Source: DATLFI01 sp035524895 (GTDB lineage Bacteria > Acidobacteriota > Thermoanaerobaculia > Multivoradales > Multivoraceae). Taken from it: a DNA stretch of 10,162 nt. Below, one piece after another: positions 1 through 8,259 of this stretch. Position numbers and translations under genes: made by a program. Under the pieces are notes generated by a model that saw only the letters and a list, made by a program, of their open reading frames with translations, was not told the DNA's origin and did no database searches. The stretch is taken from positions 1 through 10,162 of the forward strand of contig DATLFI010000244.1 in assembly GCA_035524895.1 (NCBI GenBank). The letters are read 5' to 3'. Each line of letters opens with the position of its first letter. The stretch's first letter is position 1.

Positions 1-1
1 G

Positions 2-610
2 CCGTTCCGCGACCGCGACGCGATGCTCCACCAGACGAATCCGGACGGCACGGGCAAGCTCGAAGAGGTGCTGGCGCTCGAGGTGGAGCGGACCGTCCAG
101 TACATCCGCAGCCACAGGCCGTTCCGCGACATCGTGGAGCAGGCGGGCGTGGTGGTGCACTACTCGAACGACCTCCACAACCCACTCAACTGCTCGGCGG
201 ACGACCCGAACGAGGGCGACTACTTCGCCGATTTCCTCGACTACCTGGAGAGCGCGCGCCCGCGGGTGGCGCTGGTGTTCCATGGCACCGAACCCTCTCT
301 GGACGTTGGAGATCTGGCGGGCTTCGTGGCGCAGGTGGTACGCCGCTGCCGCGACCACTATCCCCTGATCGGCGCGGAGTACCGTCGCATCGGGATGCTC
401 CCGGGGCGCCGCCACTTCGACGACCGGTCCACGGCCTTCGCGGTCGCCTCGCTCGCCCACAGCCGCGCCATCACCGACGCGGCCTTGCTGCTGCGTCACA
501 TCTGGATCGCTGCCGGTGGCGCCGACTTCCGCTCTCCGCCCTCGAGCCGGGAGAACCGCCTGGTGCTGATCCCCCCGCGCCCCACAGACCCCGCGACGCC
601 GCAGCCTTGA
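2..610 (+). CDS. Putative zinc-dependent S1/P1-nuclease or phospholipase-C-like protein, 5' end cut by window edge
   Basis: The frame is open from the first bases (a PFRDRDA segment precedes the Met at nt 23), so the true start probably lies outside the window. Counted from that Met, a hydrophobic helix ends in HYSND-LHNPLN (H46, D50, H52). This resembles the H-x3-D...PLH metal motif of S1/P1 nucleases and zinc phospholipases C. The usual last His of the motif is Asn here (N56). A second His/Asp-rich stretch follows (HFDDR at 131-135, then AHSRAITD at 145-152 and an RHIW helix). The C-terminal tail is Pro-rich and looks disordered. No signal peptide can be judged. The family call is an inference from one motif and helix pattern; a protein of unknown function is the alternative. 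It lies 73 bp upstream of purH on the same strand, with no obvious shared role. Confidence 0.6.
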   Translation, partial: PFRDRDAMLHQTNPDGTGKLEEVLALEVERTVQYIRSHRPFRDIVEQAGVVVHYSNDLHNPLNCSADDPNEGDYFADFLDYLESARPRVALVFHGTEPSLDVGDLAGFVAQVVRRCRDHYPLIGAEYRRIGMLPGRRHFDDRSTAFAVASLAHSRAITDAALLLRHIWIAAGGADFRSPPSSRENRLVLIPPRPTDPATPQP

Positions 611-627
611 CCCCCGCAGCCTTGACC
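599..627. repeat. 14-bp direct repeat duplicating the stop of the first gene
   Basis: The 14-mer CCGCAGCCTTGACC occurs at 599-612 and again at 614-627, a 15-bp period. The first copy contains the TGA stop (608-610) of the upstream gene. Because the period is a multiple of three, the second copy places another TGA in the same frame (623-625). It looks like a small tandem duplication at the gene end, with no evident function beyond a back-up stop. Confidence 0.75.
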
Positions 628-683
628 TTCGTCCCCGATCGACCAGGCTCGGGTTCGCTGAGATCGAACAGGAAGACGCAACC

Positions 684-2234
684 ATGCTTCGAGCCCGCCG
701 CGCCCTCGTCTCGGTGAGCCACAAGGAAGGCCTCGTCGAGCTCGCGCGCGGGCTCGTCGATCTCGGCGTCGAGATCCTCTCTACCGGGGGTACGGCTCGT
801 CACCTTCAGGATGCCGGAGTGCCGGTGACTCCGGTGGAGGCCGTGACCGGCTTCCCGGAGATCCTCGACGGCAGGGTCAAGACGCTGCACCCCGCGATCC
901 ACGGCGGCGTCCTCGCCGACCGAGAGCGCTCCAACCACCTCGCCCAGCTTCGCGAGCACGGCATCGCGCCGATCGATCTGGTGGTGGTGAACCTCTACCC
1001 CTTCCAGGAGACCGCAGCCCGCGAGGGCGCCCGCTTCACGGAGATCGTGGAGATGATCGACATCGGCGGCCCCTGCCTGCTGCGGGCCGCCGCCAAGAAC
1101 CATGGCGGCGTCGCGGTAGTGGTGGACCCAGGCGACTACCCGCAGGTGCTGGGCGCGCTCGAAGAGTCGGGCGGCACCGTGCCGCTCGAGCTCCGACAGC
1201 GCCTCGCGCTCAAGGCCTTCCGACACACGCAGGGCTACGACAGCGCCATCGCCGACTGGCTGGAGCGAACGCTCCAAGGCACGAAGGAGGAGCTGCCGCC
1301 CAGGCTCCGTCTGGACCTGTCGCGGGAGATCACGCCCCGCTACGGGGAGAATCCACACCAGCCGGCGGCGGTCTACCGCACCGCGGGCGGTCCAGGCCTG
1401 CTCGGCGGGCTGGAGCAGGTCCAAGGCAAGGAGCTGTCGTGGAACAACCTGCTGGATGCCGACGCGGCCCGCCGGCTGGTCGGGCTCTTCGCGGAGCCCG
1501 CGGTCGTCATCGTCAAGCACAACAACCCATGCGGGGTGGGCCGCGGCGAGGGGCTCGGCGAGGCGTATCGACGCGCGCTCGAGTGCGACCCGGTCTCGGC
1601 GTTCGGCTCGATCGTCGCGCTCAACCGCGACGCCGACGGCGAGCTGGCGGAAGCGATGCGAGAGCTGTTCGTCGAGGTGGTGGTCGCGCCGGGGTACGAG
1701 CCCGACGCGTTGCGGTTGTACGCGGCGAAGAAGAACCTGCGCGTGCTGCGCTGCCCGACCTTCACGCCGGGCCCAGCCGAGATCGAGCTGCGCGCCGTCG
1801 ACGGCGGCTACCTCGCGCAGCGGCCCGACTCCGAACCCGAGGACCCTGCCGCTTGGCGATGCGTTACTCGACGCACCCCCACGGCGAGCGAGCGACGGGC
1901 GCTCGAGCTGGCTTGGAGCGTGTCCCGCCACGTCAAGTCGAACGCGATCGTGCTCGCGAACGAGCATCAAACCGTGGGCATCGGCGCGGGGCAGATGAGC
2001 CGCGTCGACTCGTGTCGGCTGGCGATCGAGAAGGCGCGCGTCGCGGTCGCGGGCGCCGCCGCGGCAAGCGACGCGTTCTTCCCCTTCCGCGACGGTCTCG
2101 ACCTGCTCGGACAGGCCGGGGTGCGCGCCGTGGTCCAACCGGGTGGCAGCGTGCGCGACGAAGAGTTGATCGCGGCAGCGGACGAGCAGGATTTGGCCAT
2201 GCTGTTCACCGGACGGCGTCACTTCAAACACTGA
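684..2234 (+). CDS. purH: Bifunctional AICAR formyltransferase / IMP cyclohydrolase PurH
   Basis: Cytoplasmic enzyme for the last two steps of de novo purine synthesis: AICAR plus 10-formyl-THF gives FAICAR, which is then closed to IMP. The 516-aa length is close to the family norm (about 520-530). The N-terminal MGS-like cyclohydrolase domain (about 1-145) has STGGT at 33-37 and DGRVKTLHP at 62-70, with K66 at the same number as in human ATIC. The C-terminal formyltransferase domain has SWNNLLD, the catalytic VKHNNPCG with K278 and H279, SDAFFPFRDG, QPGGSVRD and the typical C-terminus TGRRHFKH. No key residue is missing. The ATG at 684 is preceded by AGGAAG (670-675), 8 nt away. The stop TGA is followed directly by TAG in frame. 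Identification is secure. Confidence 0.98.
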   Translation: MLRARRALVSVSHKEGLVELARGLVDLGVEILSTGGTARHLQDAGVPVTPVEAVTGFPEILDGRVKTLHPAIHGGVLADRERSNHLAQLREHGIAPIDLVVVNLYPFQETAAREGARFTEIVEMIDIGGPCLLRAAAKNHGGVAVVVDPGDYPQVLGALEESGGTVPLELRQRLALKAFRHTQGYDSAIADWLERTLQGTKEELPPRLRLDLSREITPRYGENPHQPAAVYRTAGGPGLLGGLEQVQGKELSWNNLLDADAARRLVGLFAEPAVVIVKHNNPCGVGRGEGLGEAYRRALECDPVSAFGSIVALNRDADGELAEAMRELFVEVVVAPGYEPDALRLYAAKKNLRVLRCPTFTPGPAEIELRAVDGGYLAQRPDSEPEDPAAWRCVTRRTPTASERRALELAWSVSRHVKSNAIVLANEHQTVGIGAGQMSRVDSCRLAIEKARVAVAGAAAASDAFFPFRDGLDLLGQAGVRAVVQPGGSVRDEELIAAADEQDLAMLFTGRRHFKH

Positions 2235-2351
2235 TAGGAACGACGGCATGGAGCGACGGAGTGGAGGAGTGAACGGCCCGGGAACGATGGAGCGGCACGC
2301 GCTGTTGCAGGGAGCGGCGTGGTGATGAGCTGGTATCGTTCCGAAGGAGTC

Positions 2352-3014
2352 ATGCCCTTGCCCTCGTCTCACTCGGCCCAGAAGTCCTTCTGCCGTCCCA
2401 TCCTGCTCGCTGCTCTCGTCGCGCTCGCGTTTGCGTCGATGCCGGCCGGGGCCGCCGAAAGCCCCTGGCAGGCGTTGGACCAGCTCCGCGCCGCGTTCGC
2501 GCGCACGGGACCGCAGACGGCGCGTTTCACGCAGACCTTCCTGCCGGCGGGGTTCGAGGACGGTGAGACCGAGGCCGGGACGCTCGCGATTTCGCTCCCC
2601 GATTGCCTCCGATGGGACTACGGCGAGCCGTTTCCGAAGACCTTCCTGCTCTGTCAGGAAACCGTCTACTACTGGAACCCAGGCGAGGTCCGCGGCCACC
2701 GCTATCCGGTCCAGAACGAGGAGGCGCCCGGTCTCGACTTCTTCCTGCTCACCACGGACGATCTGCGGCTGCGCTACAACGCCACCGCCGAGCGGATCGC
2801 CGACGGTCTCCACGTTCACCTCGCGCCGATCCGCCCCACCGACGACGTGGTGTCGCTCGAGGTGCTGCTCGACGTCGCGGGCGAACGCGTGCTGAGGCTC
2901 GCCTACGAGGACGCGGAAGGCAACAACACTCGTTTCGAGCTCACCGACTACCGCCCGGGCGTAGAACCCGGCATCTTCGAGCCCCCCGCCGGCGTCGAAT
3001 GGGAGGAGCCATGA
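2352..3014 (+). CDS. lolA: LolA-family periplasmic outer-membrane lipoprotein carrier protein
   Basis: Likely periplasmic chaperone that accepts lipoproteins from LolCDE and passes them to the outer membrane. From ATG 2352 it has 220 aa. A basic N-region (K11, R15), a hydrophobic core at 17-30 and an AxA-type site near residues 32-35 form a Sec signal peptide. The mature part follows the LolA plan: an early helix with ARFTQTF, a GTLAI strand, LRWDYGEPFPK, then a YYWNP strand, and a C-terminal tyrosine/glutamate-rich end. Two Cys in the core (in PDCLRW and LLCQE) are unusual and could form a disulfide. The start is uncertain. ATG 2352 gives a normal signal peptide but its AAGGAG (2344-2349) is only 2 nt away. 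ATG 2325, and GTG 2322 and 2319, lie in frame upstream with GGGAG at 2310-2314. It overlaps the next gene by 4 bp, so the two are probably co-translated. It may be a LolA-like paralogue rather than the main LolA. Confidence 0.75.
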   Translation: MPLPSSHSAQKSFCRPILLAALVALAFASMPAGAAESPWQALDQLRAAFARTGPQTARFTQTFLPAGFEDGETEAGTLAISLPDCLRWDYGEPFPKTFLLCQETVYYWNPGEVRGHRYPVQNEEAPGLDFFLLTTDDLRLRYNATAERIADGLHVHLAPIRPTDDVVSLEVLLDVAGERVLRLAYEDAEGNNTRFELTDYRPGVEPGIFEPPAGVEWEEP

Positions 3015-3709
3015 GCCTGGCCCGTAGATCGATCTCGTTCCGGCCTGCGGTGCACGCCGCACTCCTGCTGGCGGTCACGTTCTCGCTGCCCCAGACCTTG
3101 GCGGCGCAGACGCCCTGGGCCAAGAACAAGGCGTATCCGGACGGCCAGCTCGTCGTGGTGACCGGTACCGTCAGCGACGACCGGGGCCAGCCGATCCCTC
3201 AGGTCGACGTGGTGCTCAAGGCGTCGCGACGCGCCTTCAACGTGAGAAAGATGAAGGGCGTCACCGAGCCGCCGCGCGAGATCCGCGCCCGGACCGACGA
3301 GGCCGGGCAGTACCGCATCGAGTGGAGCTGGCACCACTACTACAACGCCTTCGACCTCGAGGTGGTGGTGCCGATCGGTGTCCGTGGAGGGCGAGAGCGC
3401 GACCAGGCGATCGCCCATGCGGACCTGTCCGAGCTCATAGTCCAGGGCACGCCGGTCGTGGCGCCTGTTACCGTCGATGACACGCGGCTCCTGCGTGAGG
3501 TGCGCTCGTTCCTCGGCAACCTCGACACCGACGACGAGCGGCGCATCTACATCCAAGAAGGCAAGCCCGATCGTGTCGACCAGGCGGCGCGGCCGGAACA
3601 CGAAGAGGAGACGTGGTGGTACTTCACCATCGGCGCCCTGTACCGCTTCCAGAACGGGAAGCTGACCGAGGTCGAGAACTTCGAGCCGATCCGCGCCTTC
3701 ACGCCCTGA
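3011..3709 (+). CDS. Secreted protein with carboxypeptidase-regulatory-like beta domain and BamE-like C-terminal pattern
   Basis: Product of 232 aa, function unknown. The start ATG overlaps the TGA of the LolA-like gene (ATGA) and has a strong GGAGG upstream (3003-3007). A signal peptide is clear: SLARR, a hydrophobic stretch at 16-26, and LAA before Q33. Residues about 48-125 look like a transthyretin-like/CarboxypepD_reg beta sandwich: VVTGTVSDDRGQPIPQVDVVLK followed by a conserved-looking TDEAGQYRI. The C-terminal part (about 155-232) has a charged helix, then GKPDRVD, ETWWYF and YRFQNGKL, an order reminiscent of BamE/SmpA-like small periplasmic domains. That second resemblance is weak. 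No lipobox Cys is present, so it should be a soluble periplasmic or secreted protein. The tight coupling suggests it works with the LolA-like protein in the envelope, but this is inference. Confidence 0.85.
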   Translation: MSLARRSISFRPAVHAALLLAVTFSLPQTLAAQTPWAKNKAYPDGQLVVVTGTVSDDRGQPIPQVDVVLKASRRAFNVRKMKGVTEPPREIRARTDEAGQYRIEWSWHHYYNAFDLEVVVPIGVRGGRERDQAIAHADLSELIVQGTPVVAPVTVDDTRLLREVRSFLGNLDTDDERRIYIQEGKPDRVDQAARPEHEEETWWYFTIGALYRFQNGKLTEVENFEPIRAFTP

Positions 3710-3755
3710 AGCGGTCCGGAACGGTCGGGAGGGCAGGTGCCGCGGATCGGCGCAC

Positions 3756-4817
3756 TCAACTGTCGGAGGGCGGCGGCGCCAGCCCGAAGGGACCCCGCGG
3801 CGCAACCCAGGGAGGTGCCGCTGCCAGCAGGACGCGCGCGGCGCGTGGCGGATCCGGGGCCTCGAGGGTGACGTAGCGAAAGCGGCGAGGCGACACGTCG
3901 CGCCAGCGCGGCGCACCCGGCACCAGCACCAGGGGTCGCGAAGCGTGCTCGGTCTTCGCAGTGGCACCAGCCGACGGAGCGGCGTAGTAGTCGACGAGCT
4001 CCTCCTCGGTCACGAAGAAGCGCAGCGGACAGCCGCACGAGCCGAGATCGCTCCAGAGCTCCAGGTAGCCCTCGACCTCCGTGCCGAAATCGACCTTCCA
4101 TAGCGCGTGCGTTCGACGCCCGCGCGGCGCGGGCACCTTTTCGAGGCTCGCAGCCCAGACCTCGCGCACTTCGAGCGGCGCGGCGGGTCGCAGCGATCCC
4201 GGGCGAGGCGAGCGCCAGCGGCCCAAGGGAGGGCGACCCAGGACCGCGACCGCGGCCCCCTCATCGATACGGTAGGTACCCGGCACGATCCCGTCGACGT
4301 GGTGGCCGAGCACCCGCCACGACTCGTCGCTCGCCACCAGCGGCCGATCTTCGCCCTGAAGGTACAGCGCCGCCAGGACTCCGCCCACACCAGTGGCACT
4401 GCGGGCCTCGATCACCAGTCGATTGGGCCCTGGTCGCAAGAGCCCGGAGACGTCGTAGTGGTCGGCGGGCTCCCCCGGCTGGTAGCTGCCGCTGCCGACC
4501 CACACCCCGTTCAGGTGGACCTGGTACTGCTCGTCGCCCAACACCAGGATGCGGGCGTCCGATAGCGCCGCCCCATCTGGAACGGAGAAGTCCCGCGCGA
4601 GGTAGAAGGCTCGCGCCGCGCCGACGCGAGCATCCTCCGCCCACACGAAGCGCGCCCCCCCCCACCCGCTCGCACCCACGCGCGCGAACCGATAGAGGCT
4701 CTCCGCCGCGACCAGGGCCAGCAACGCAGCCAGCACCGCGAGCCAAGACTTCCGCCATCGGCGGCGCTCGCTCGGTACCCGTTCGACCTCGTTCGTGCTC
4801 TCGGCTACGACACCCAC
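3756..4817 (-). CDS. Membrane-anchored protein resembling the non-catalytic N-terminal domains of GH78 alpha-L-rhamnosidases
   Basis: Product of 353 aa from a GTG start. A basic stretch (RRRWRK, 18-23) precedes one membrane segment at about 24-38, so the rest should be periplasmic. Residues about 65-170 form a jelly-roll pattern like Bac_rhamnosid_N or other galactose-binding folds: FYLARDF, LGDEQYQVHLNGVWVG, HYDVSGLLRPGPNRLVIE, ASDESW. Residues about 238-320 recall the next GH78 beta domain (WKVDFGTEVEGYLEL, then RRFRYVTLEAP). The (alpha/alpha)6 catalytic barrel is absent: the protein ends 35 residues later in a Pro-rich tail. It may bind carbohydrate; no catalytic role can be claimed. A CGC pair sits at 261-263. 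The start is doubtful: no Shine-Dalgarno precedes GTG 4817, while a strong one serves an out-of-frame ATG at 4849. The gene stands alone, convergent to the secreted beta-domain gene and divergent from kdsB. Confidence 0.75.
   Translation of the reverse strand: MGVVAESTNEVERVPSERRRWRKSWLAVLAALLALVAAESLYRFARVGASGWGGARFVWAEDARVGAARAFYLARDFSVPDGAALSDARILVLGDEQYQVHLNGVWVGSGSYQPGEPADHYDVSGLLRPGPNRLVIEARSATGVGGVLAALYLQGEDRPLVASDESWRVLGHHVDGIVPGTYRIDEGAAVAVLGRPPLGRWRSPRPGSLRPAAPLEVREVWAASLEKVPAPRGRRTHALWKVDFGTEVEGYLELWSDLGSCGCPLRFFVTEEELVDYYAAPSAGATAKTEHASRPLVLVPGAPRWRDVSPRRFRYVTLEAPDPPRAARVLLAAAPPWVAPRGPFGLAPPPSDS
4655..4663 (-). repeat. Nine-base G homopolymer within the GH78-like coding region
   Basis: On the coding (minus) strand the run of nine G spans codons 52-55 (Trp-Gly-Gly-Ala), between the membrane anchor and the first beta domain. 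The frame is open on both sides at the present length. A one-base change would separate the anchor from the ectodomain. It could be a slippage-prone tract or a place of assembly error. Confidence 0.9.
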
Positions 4818-4849
4818 GACGCGCGCAGTCTGGCACGACGATCCGTCAT
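4805..4849 (-). other. 14-codon upstream reading frame overlapping the GH78-like gene start
   Basis: ATG at 4849-4847 opens a frame encoding MTDRRARLRASWVS and ends at TAG 4807-4805, inside the GH78-like gene and 8 nt past its GTG. It has the best ribosome site of the locus (AGGAGGG). Two readings are possible: a short leader peptide that couples translation to the GTG, or the true gene start displaced by one missing base. One extra base between 4849 and 4807 would join it in frame to the downstream gene. Confidence 0.4.
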
Positions 4850-4878
4850 TTGACCCTCCTGCCGCGCCGGAGTAGCGT
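4850..4878 (+). promoter_or_regulatory. Candidate sigma70-type promoter for the Kdo operon
   Basis: TTGACC (4850-4855, 5 of 6 to consensus) and TAGCGT (4873-4878, 3 of 6 including the important T1, A2 and T6) are separated by exactly 17 bp. The expected transcript start is near 4885. That would put GTG 4884 at the very 5' end of the message and would favour the second in-frame GTG at 4920 as the kdsB start. The prediction rests on sequence match alone in a GC-rich background. Confidence 0.4.
4854..4860 (-). promoter_or_regulatory. Strong Shine-Dalgarno AGGAGGG on the minus strand
   Basis: Minus-strand AGGAGGG lies 4 nt before ATG 4849. It is the clearest ribosome site near this gene, yet it serves the out-of-frame ATG rather than GTG 4817. 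Its bases overlap the -35 element of the candidate kdsB promoter on the other strand. Confidence 0.6.
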
Positions 4879-4883
4879 TAGCC

Positions 4884-5720
4884 GTGCGCCCCTCCGAAGT
4901 CCCGAAAGAGCGACGCGAGGTGCCGCCAGCACCCGGCCCGGCGCCTTCCTGCGTTTGTGCGATTCCGGCGCGCTATGCCTCGACCCGCCTGCCCGGAAAG
5001 CCGCTCCAGCGCCTCGCGGGCAAGCCGATGATCGAGCACGTATACGAACGCGCGGCCAGCGCCCGCGGCATCTCGCGCGTGGTCGTGCTCACCGACGACC
5101 GACGCATCGGCGATGTGGTGCAGGCATTCGGCGGTGACTTCGAGCTGACGCCCGTGTCGTGCGCCAGCGGCACGGACCGCATCGCCTGGGCCGCGCGCGG
5201 CTGGCACGACGCGGACGCCGTGGTCAACGTCCAGGGTGACGAGCCGCTGCTCGACCCCGACCTGGTGACAATGCTCGCGGCCCACCTCGAGAGCGCCGAC
5301 GACGAGATGGCGACGCTCGCCGCTCCCGCCGACGCCGGGGACGCCACCGACCCCGCGAAGGTGAAGGTCGTCACCTCTCTCGACGGTCACGCCCTCTACT
5401 TCTCGCGCGCGCCGATCCCGTTTTCAAGAGACCCCAGCGCGGCGCCGATGCGGCGCCACGTGGGGCTGTACGGCTACCGGCGGGCCACGCTGCTGCGGCT
5501 CGCGGCACTGCCGCCCTCGCCCCTCGAACGCTCCGAAGGCCTCGAGCAACTGCGCGCTCTGGAGCACGGCATCCGCATCCGCGTGCTCGATTGCCAGCAC
5601 GCCGGCTTCGGGGTCGACACTCCAGAGGACCTGGCTCGGGCAGATACCCTGCTGCGAGCCGAGGCCGCGAAAGCGGCAGCCCATACCCAGCACCCTCGCC
5701 GAGCACACGGGAGTACCTGA
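4884..5720 (+). CDS. kdsB: 3-deoxy-manno-octulosonate cytidylyltransferase (CMP-Kdo synthetase) KdsB
   Basis: Cytoplasmic enzyme that activates Kdo with CTP to CMP-Kdo, the donor for the LPS inner core. Family motifs appear in order: IPARYASTRLPGKPL at about 27-41, SGTDR, VNVQGDEP with D119 and E120 for metal/nucleotide binding, VKVV, ALYFSRAPIPF, HVGLYGYRR, LEQLRALEHG and GVDTPEDL. The product is 278 aa against about 250 normally. The excess is a Pro/charged N-terminal lead of some 25 residues and an Ala/His-rich tail. The listed start is the longest reasonable one (GTG 4884, GGAG 11 nt upstream). GTG 4920, with GAAAGAG 9 nt upstream, gives 266 aa and fits the candidate promoter better. It is the first gene of the Kdo operon, and its stop lies 2 nt before the pyrG ATG. 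Confidence 0.96.
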   Translation: MRPSEVPKERREVPPAPGPAPSCVCAIPARYASTRLPGKPLQRLAGKPMIEHVYERAASARGISRVVVLTDDRRIGDVVQAFGGDFELTPVSCASGTDRIAWAARGWHDADAVVNVQGDEPLLDPDLVTMLAAHLESADDEMATLAAPADAGDATDPAKVKVVTSLDGHALYFSRAPIPFSRDPSAAPMRRHVGLYGYRRATLLRLAALPPSPLERSEGLEQLRALEHGIRIRVLDCQHAGFGVDTPEDLARADTLLRAEAAKAAAHTQHPRRAHGST

Positions 5721-5722
5721 AC

Positions 5723-7395
<1,673 letters not shown>

Positions 7396-7396
<1 letters not shown>

Positions 7397-8259
7397 TGCC
7401 GGTGGTGCAGACCTTCCCGGTCGCTCCGGGCGTCGAGCTCGGCGGCGGGGGCTCGCTGCCGGTGATCGCGGGCCCATGTGTCATCGAGGGAGAGGATTGG
7501 CTCGTCGCGCACGCCCAGACGCTGCGGGCGCTGGCGATTCGACTGTCGCTGCCGCTGGTGTTCAAGGCCTCGTTCGACAAGGCCAACCGCAGCTCGCTCG
7601 ACTCGTTCCGCGGGCCCGGCCTCGAGGACGGTCTGCACGCGCTCGCCGCAGTGAAGAGGGCCACCGGTCTGTCGCTGCTCACAGACGTGCACGAGCCGAA
7701 CCAGTGCGAGCCGGCCGCGGCAGTGTGCGACATGCTCCAGATCCCCGCGTTCCTGTGCCGGCAAACGGACCTGCTGGTGGCGGCGGCGCGCACCGGGCGC
7801 GTGGTGATGATCAAGAAAGGGCAGTTCGTAGCGCCGGAGGACATGCTGCGCGCGGTCGAGAAGGTCCGCGCCCAGGGCAACGAGAGGGTCGGGGTCATCG
7901 AGCGCGGCACTTCCTTCGGCTACCACAACCTGATCGTCGACATGCGCTCCTTCACGGTGCTGCACGAGGACGGCATTCCGGTTCTGTACGACGCCACGCA
8001 CTCGCTACAGCTTCCGGGAGCGCGCGGTCACGAGAGTGGCGGCGACCGCCGCTTCGCCGAGCCGCTGGCGCGCGCCGCGATCGCCGCTGGTGCTGACGGG
8101 CTCTACCTCGAAGTGCACCCCGACCCGGCGTCGGCGAAGAGCGACCGCGAGACGCAGCTCTCCATCGGCCAAGCGGAGGCGCTGCTCGCGAGTGTGCTCA
8201 CCGTGCACCACGCGCTCGCCGTCGCCGGGCCAGTGGGGGAAGAAAGCCGTGGACGTTGA
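7396..8259 (+). CDS. kdsA: 3-deoxy-8-phosphooctulonate synthase (Kdo-8-P synthase), metal-dependent class, KdsA
   Basis: Condenses phosphoenolpyruvate with arabinose-5-phosphate to Kdo-8-phosphate in the cytoplasm. The product is 287 aa. Motifs: IAGPCVIE, VFKASFDKANRSS, SFRGPGLEDG, TDVHEP, QIPAFLCRQTDLL, KKGQF, ERGTSFGYHNLIVDMR and YDATHSLQLPG. Residues C28, H202, E239 and D250 fall at the same spacings (174, 37, 11) as the metal ligands C11, H185, E222 and D233 of the Aquifex aeolicus enzyme. The E. coli-type enzyme has Asn in place of the Cys. This is therefore the metal-dependent class. ATG 7396 overlaps the pyrG stop, and the gene end overlaps the kdsD start by 11 bp, so translation is probably coupled along the operon. 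Confidence 0.97.

Noticed and set aside
622..651. Possible purH promoter from TTGACC at 622-627
   Set aside because: At 17 or 18 bp downstream there is only AGGCTC or GGCTCG, which does not resemble a -10 element. The hexamer is part of the local duplication.
634..669. Two small stems in the purH leader (CCCGA/TCGGG and GTTCG/CGAAC)
   Set aside because: Each has five base pairs with a 7-10 nt loop. They match no known purine riboswitch or attenuator and are within chance for this composition.
1439..2272. Plus-strand out-of-frame open reading inside purH
   Set aside because: Arg/Ala/Gly-rich translation typical of a shifted GC-rich gene. It lies wholly over the conserved formyltransferase domain.
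2238..2295. Imperfect repeat GGAACGA/TGGAGCG after purH
   Set aside because: Two loosely matching purine-rich copies with different internal spacing; probably chance.
471..3062. Very long minus-strand open frame (863 codons) antisense to purH and the LolA-like gene
   Set aside because: It crosses an unmistakable purH and a second real gene. Its translation is Arg/Ala/Val/Glu-rich low-order sequence with no recognisable domain. Long antisense frames without stops are expected in GC-rich genes.
3737..3755. Possible terminator hairpin between the two convergent genes
   Set aside because: Only four plus two base pairs with a bulge, and no T run follows on either strand.
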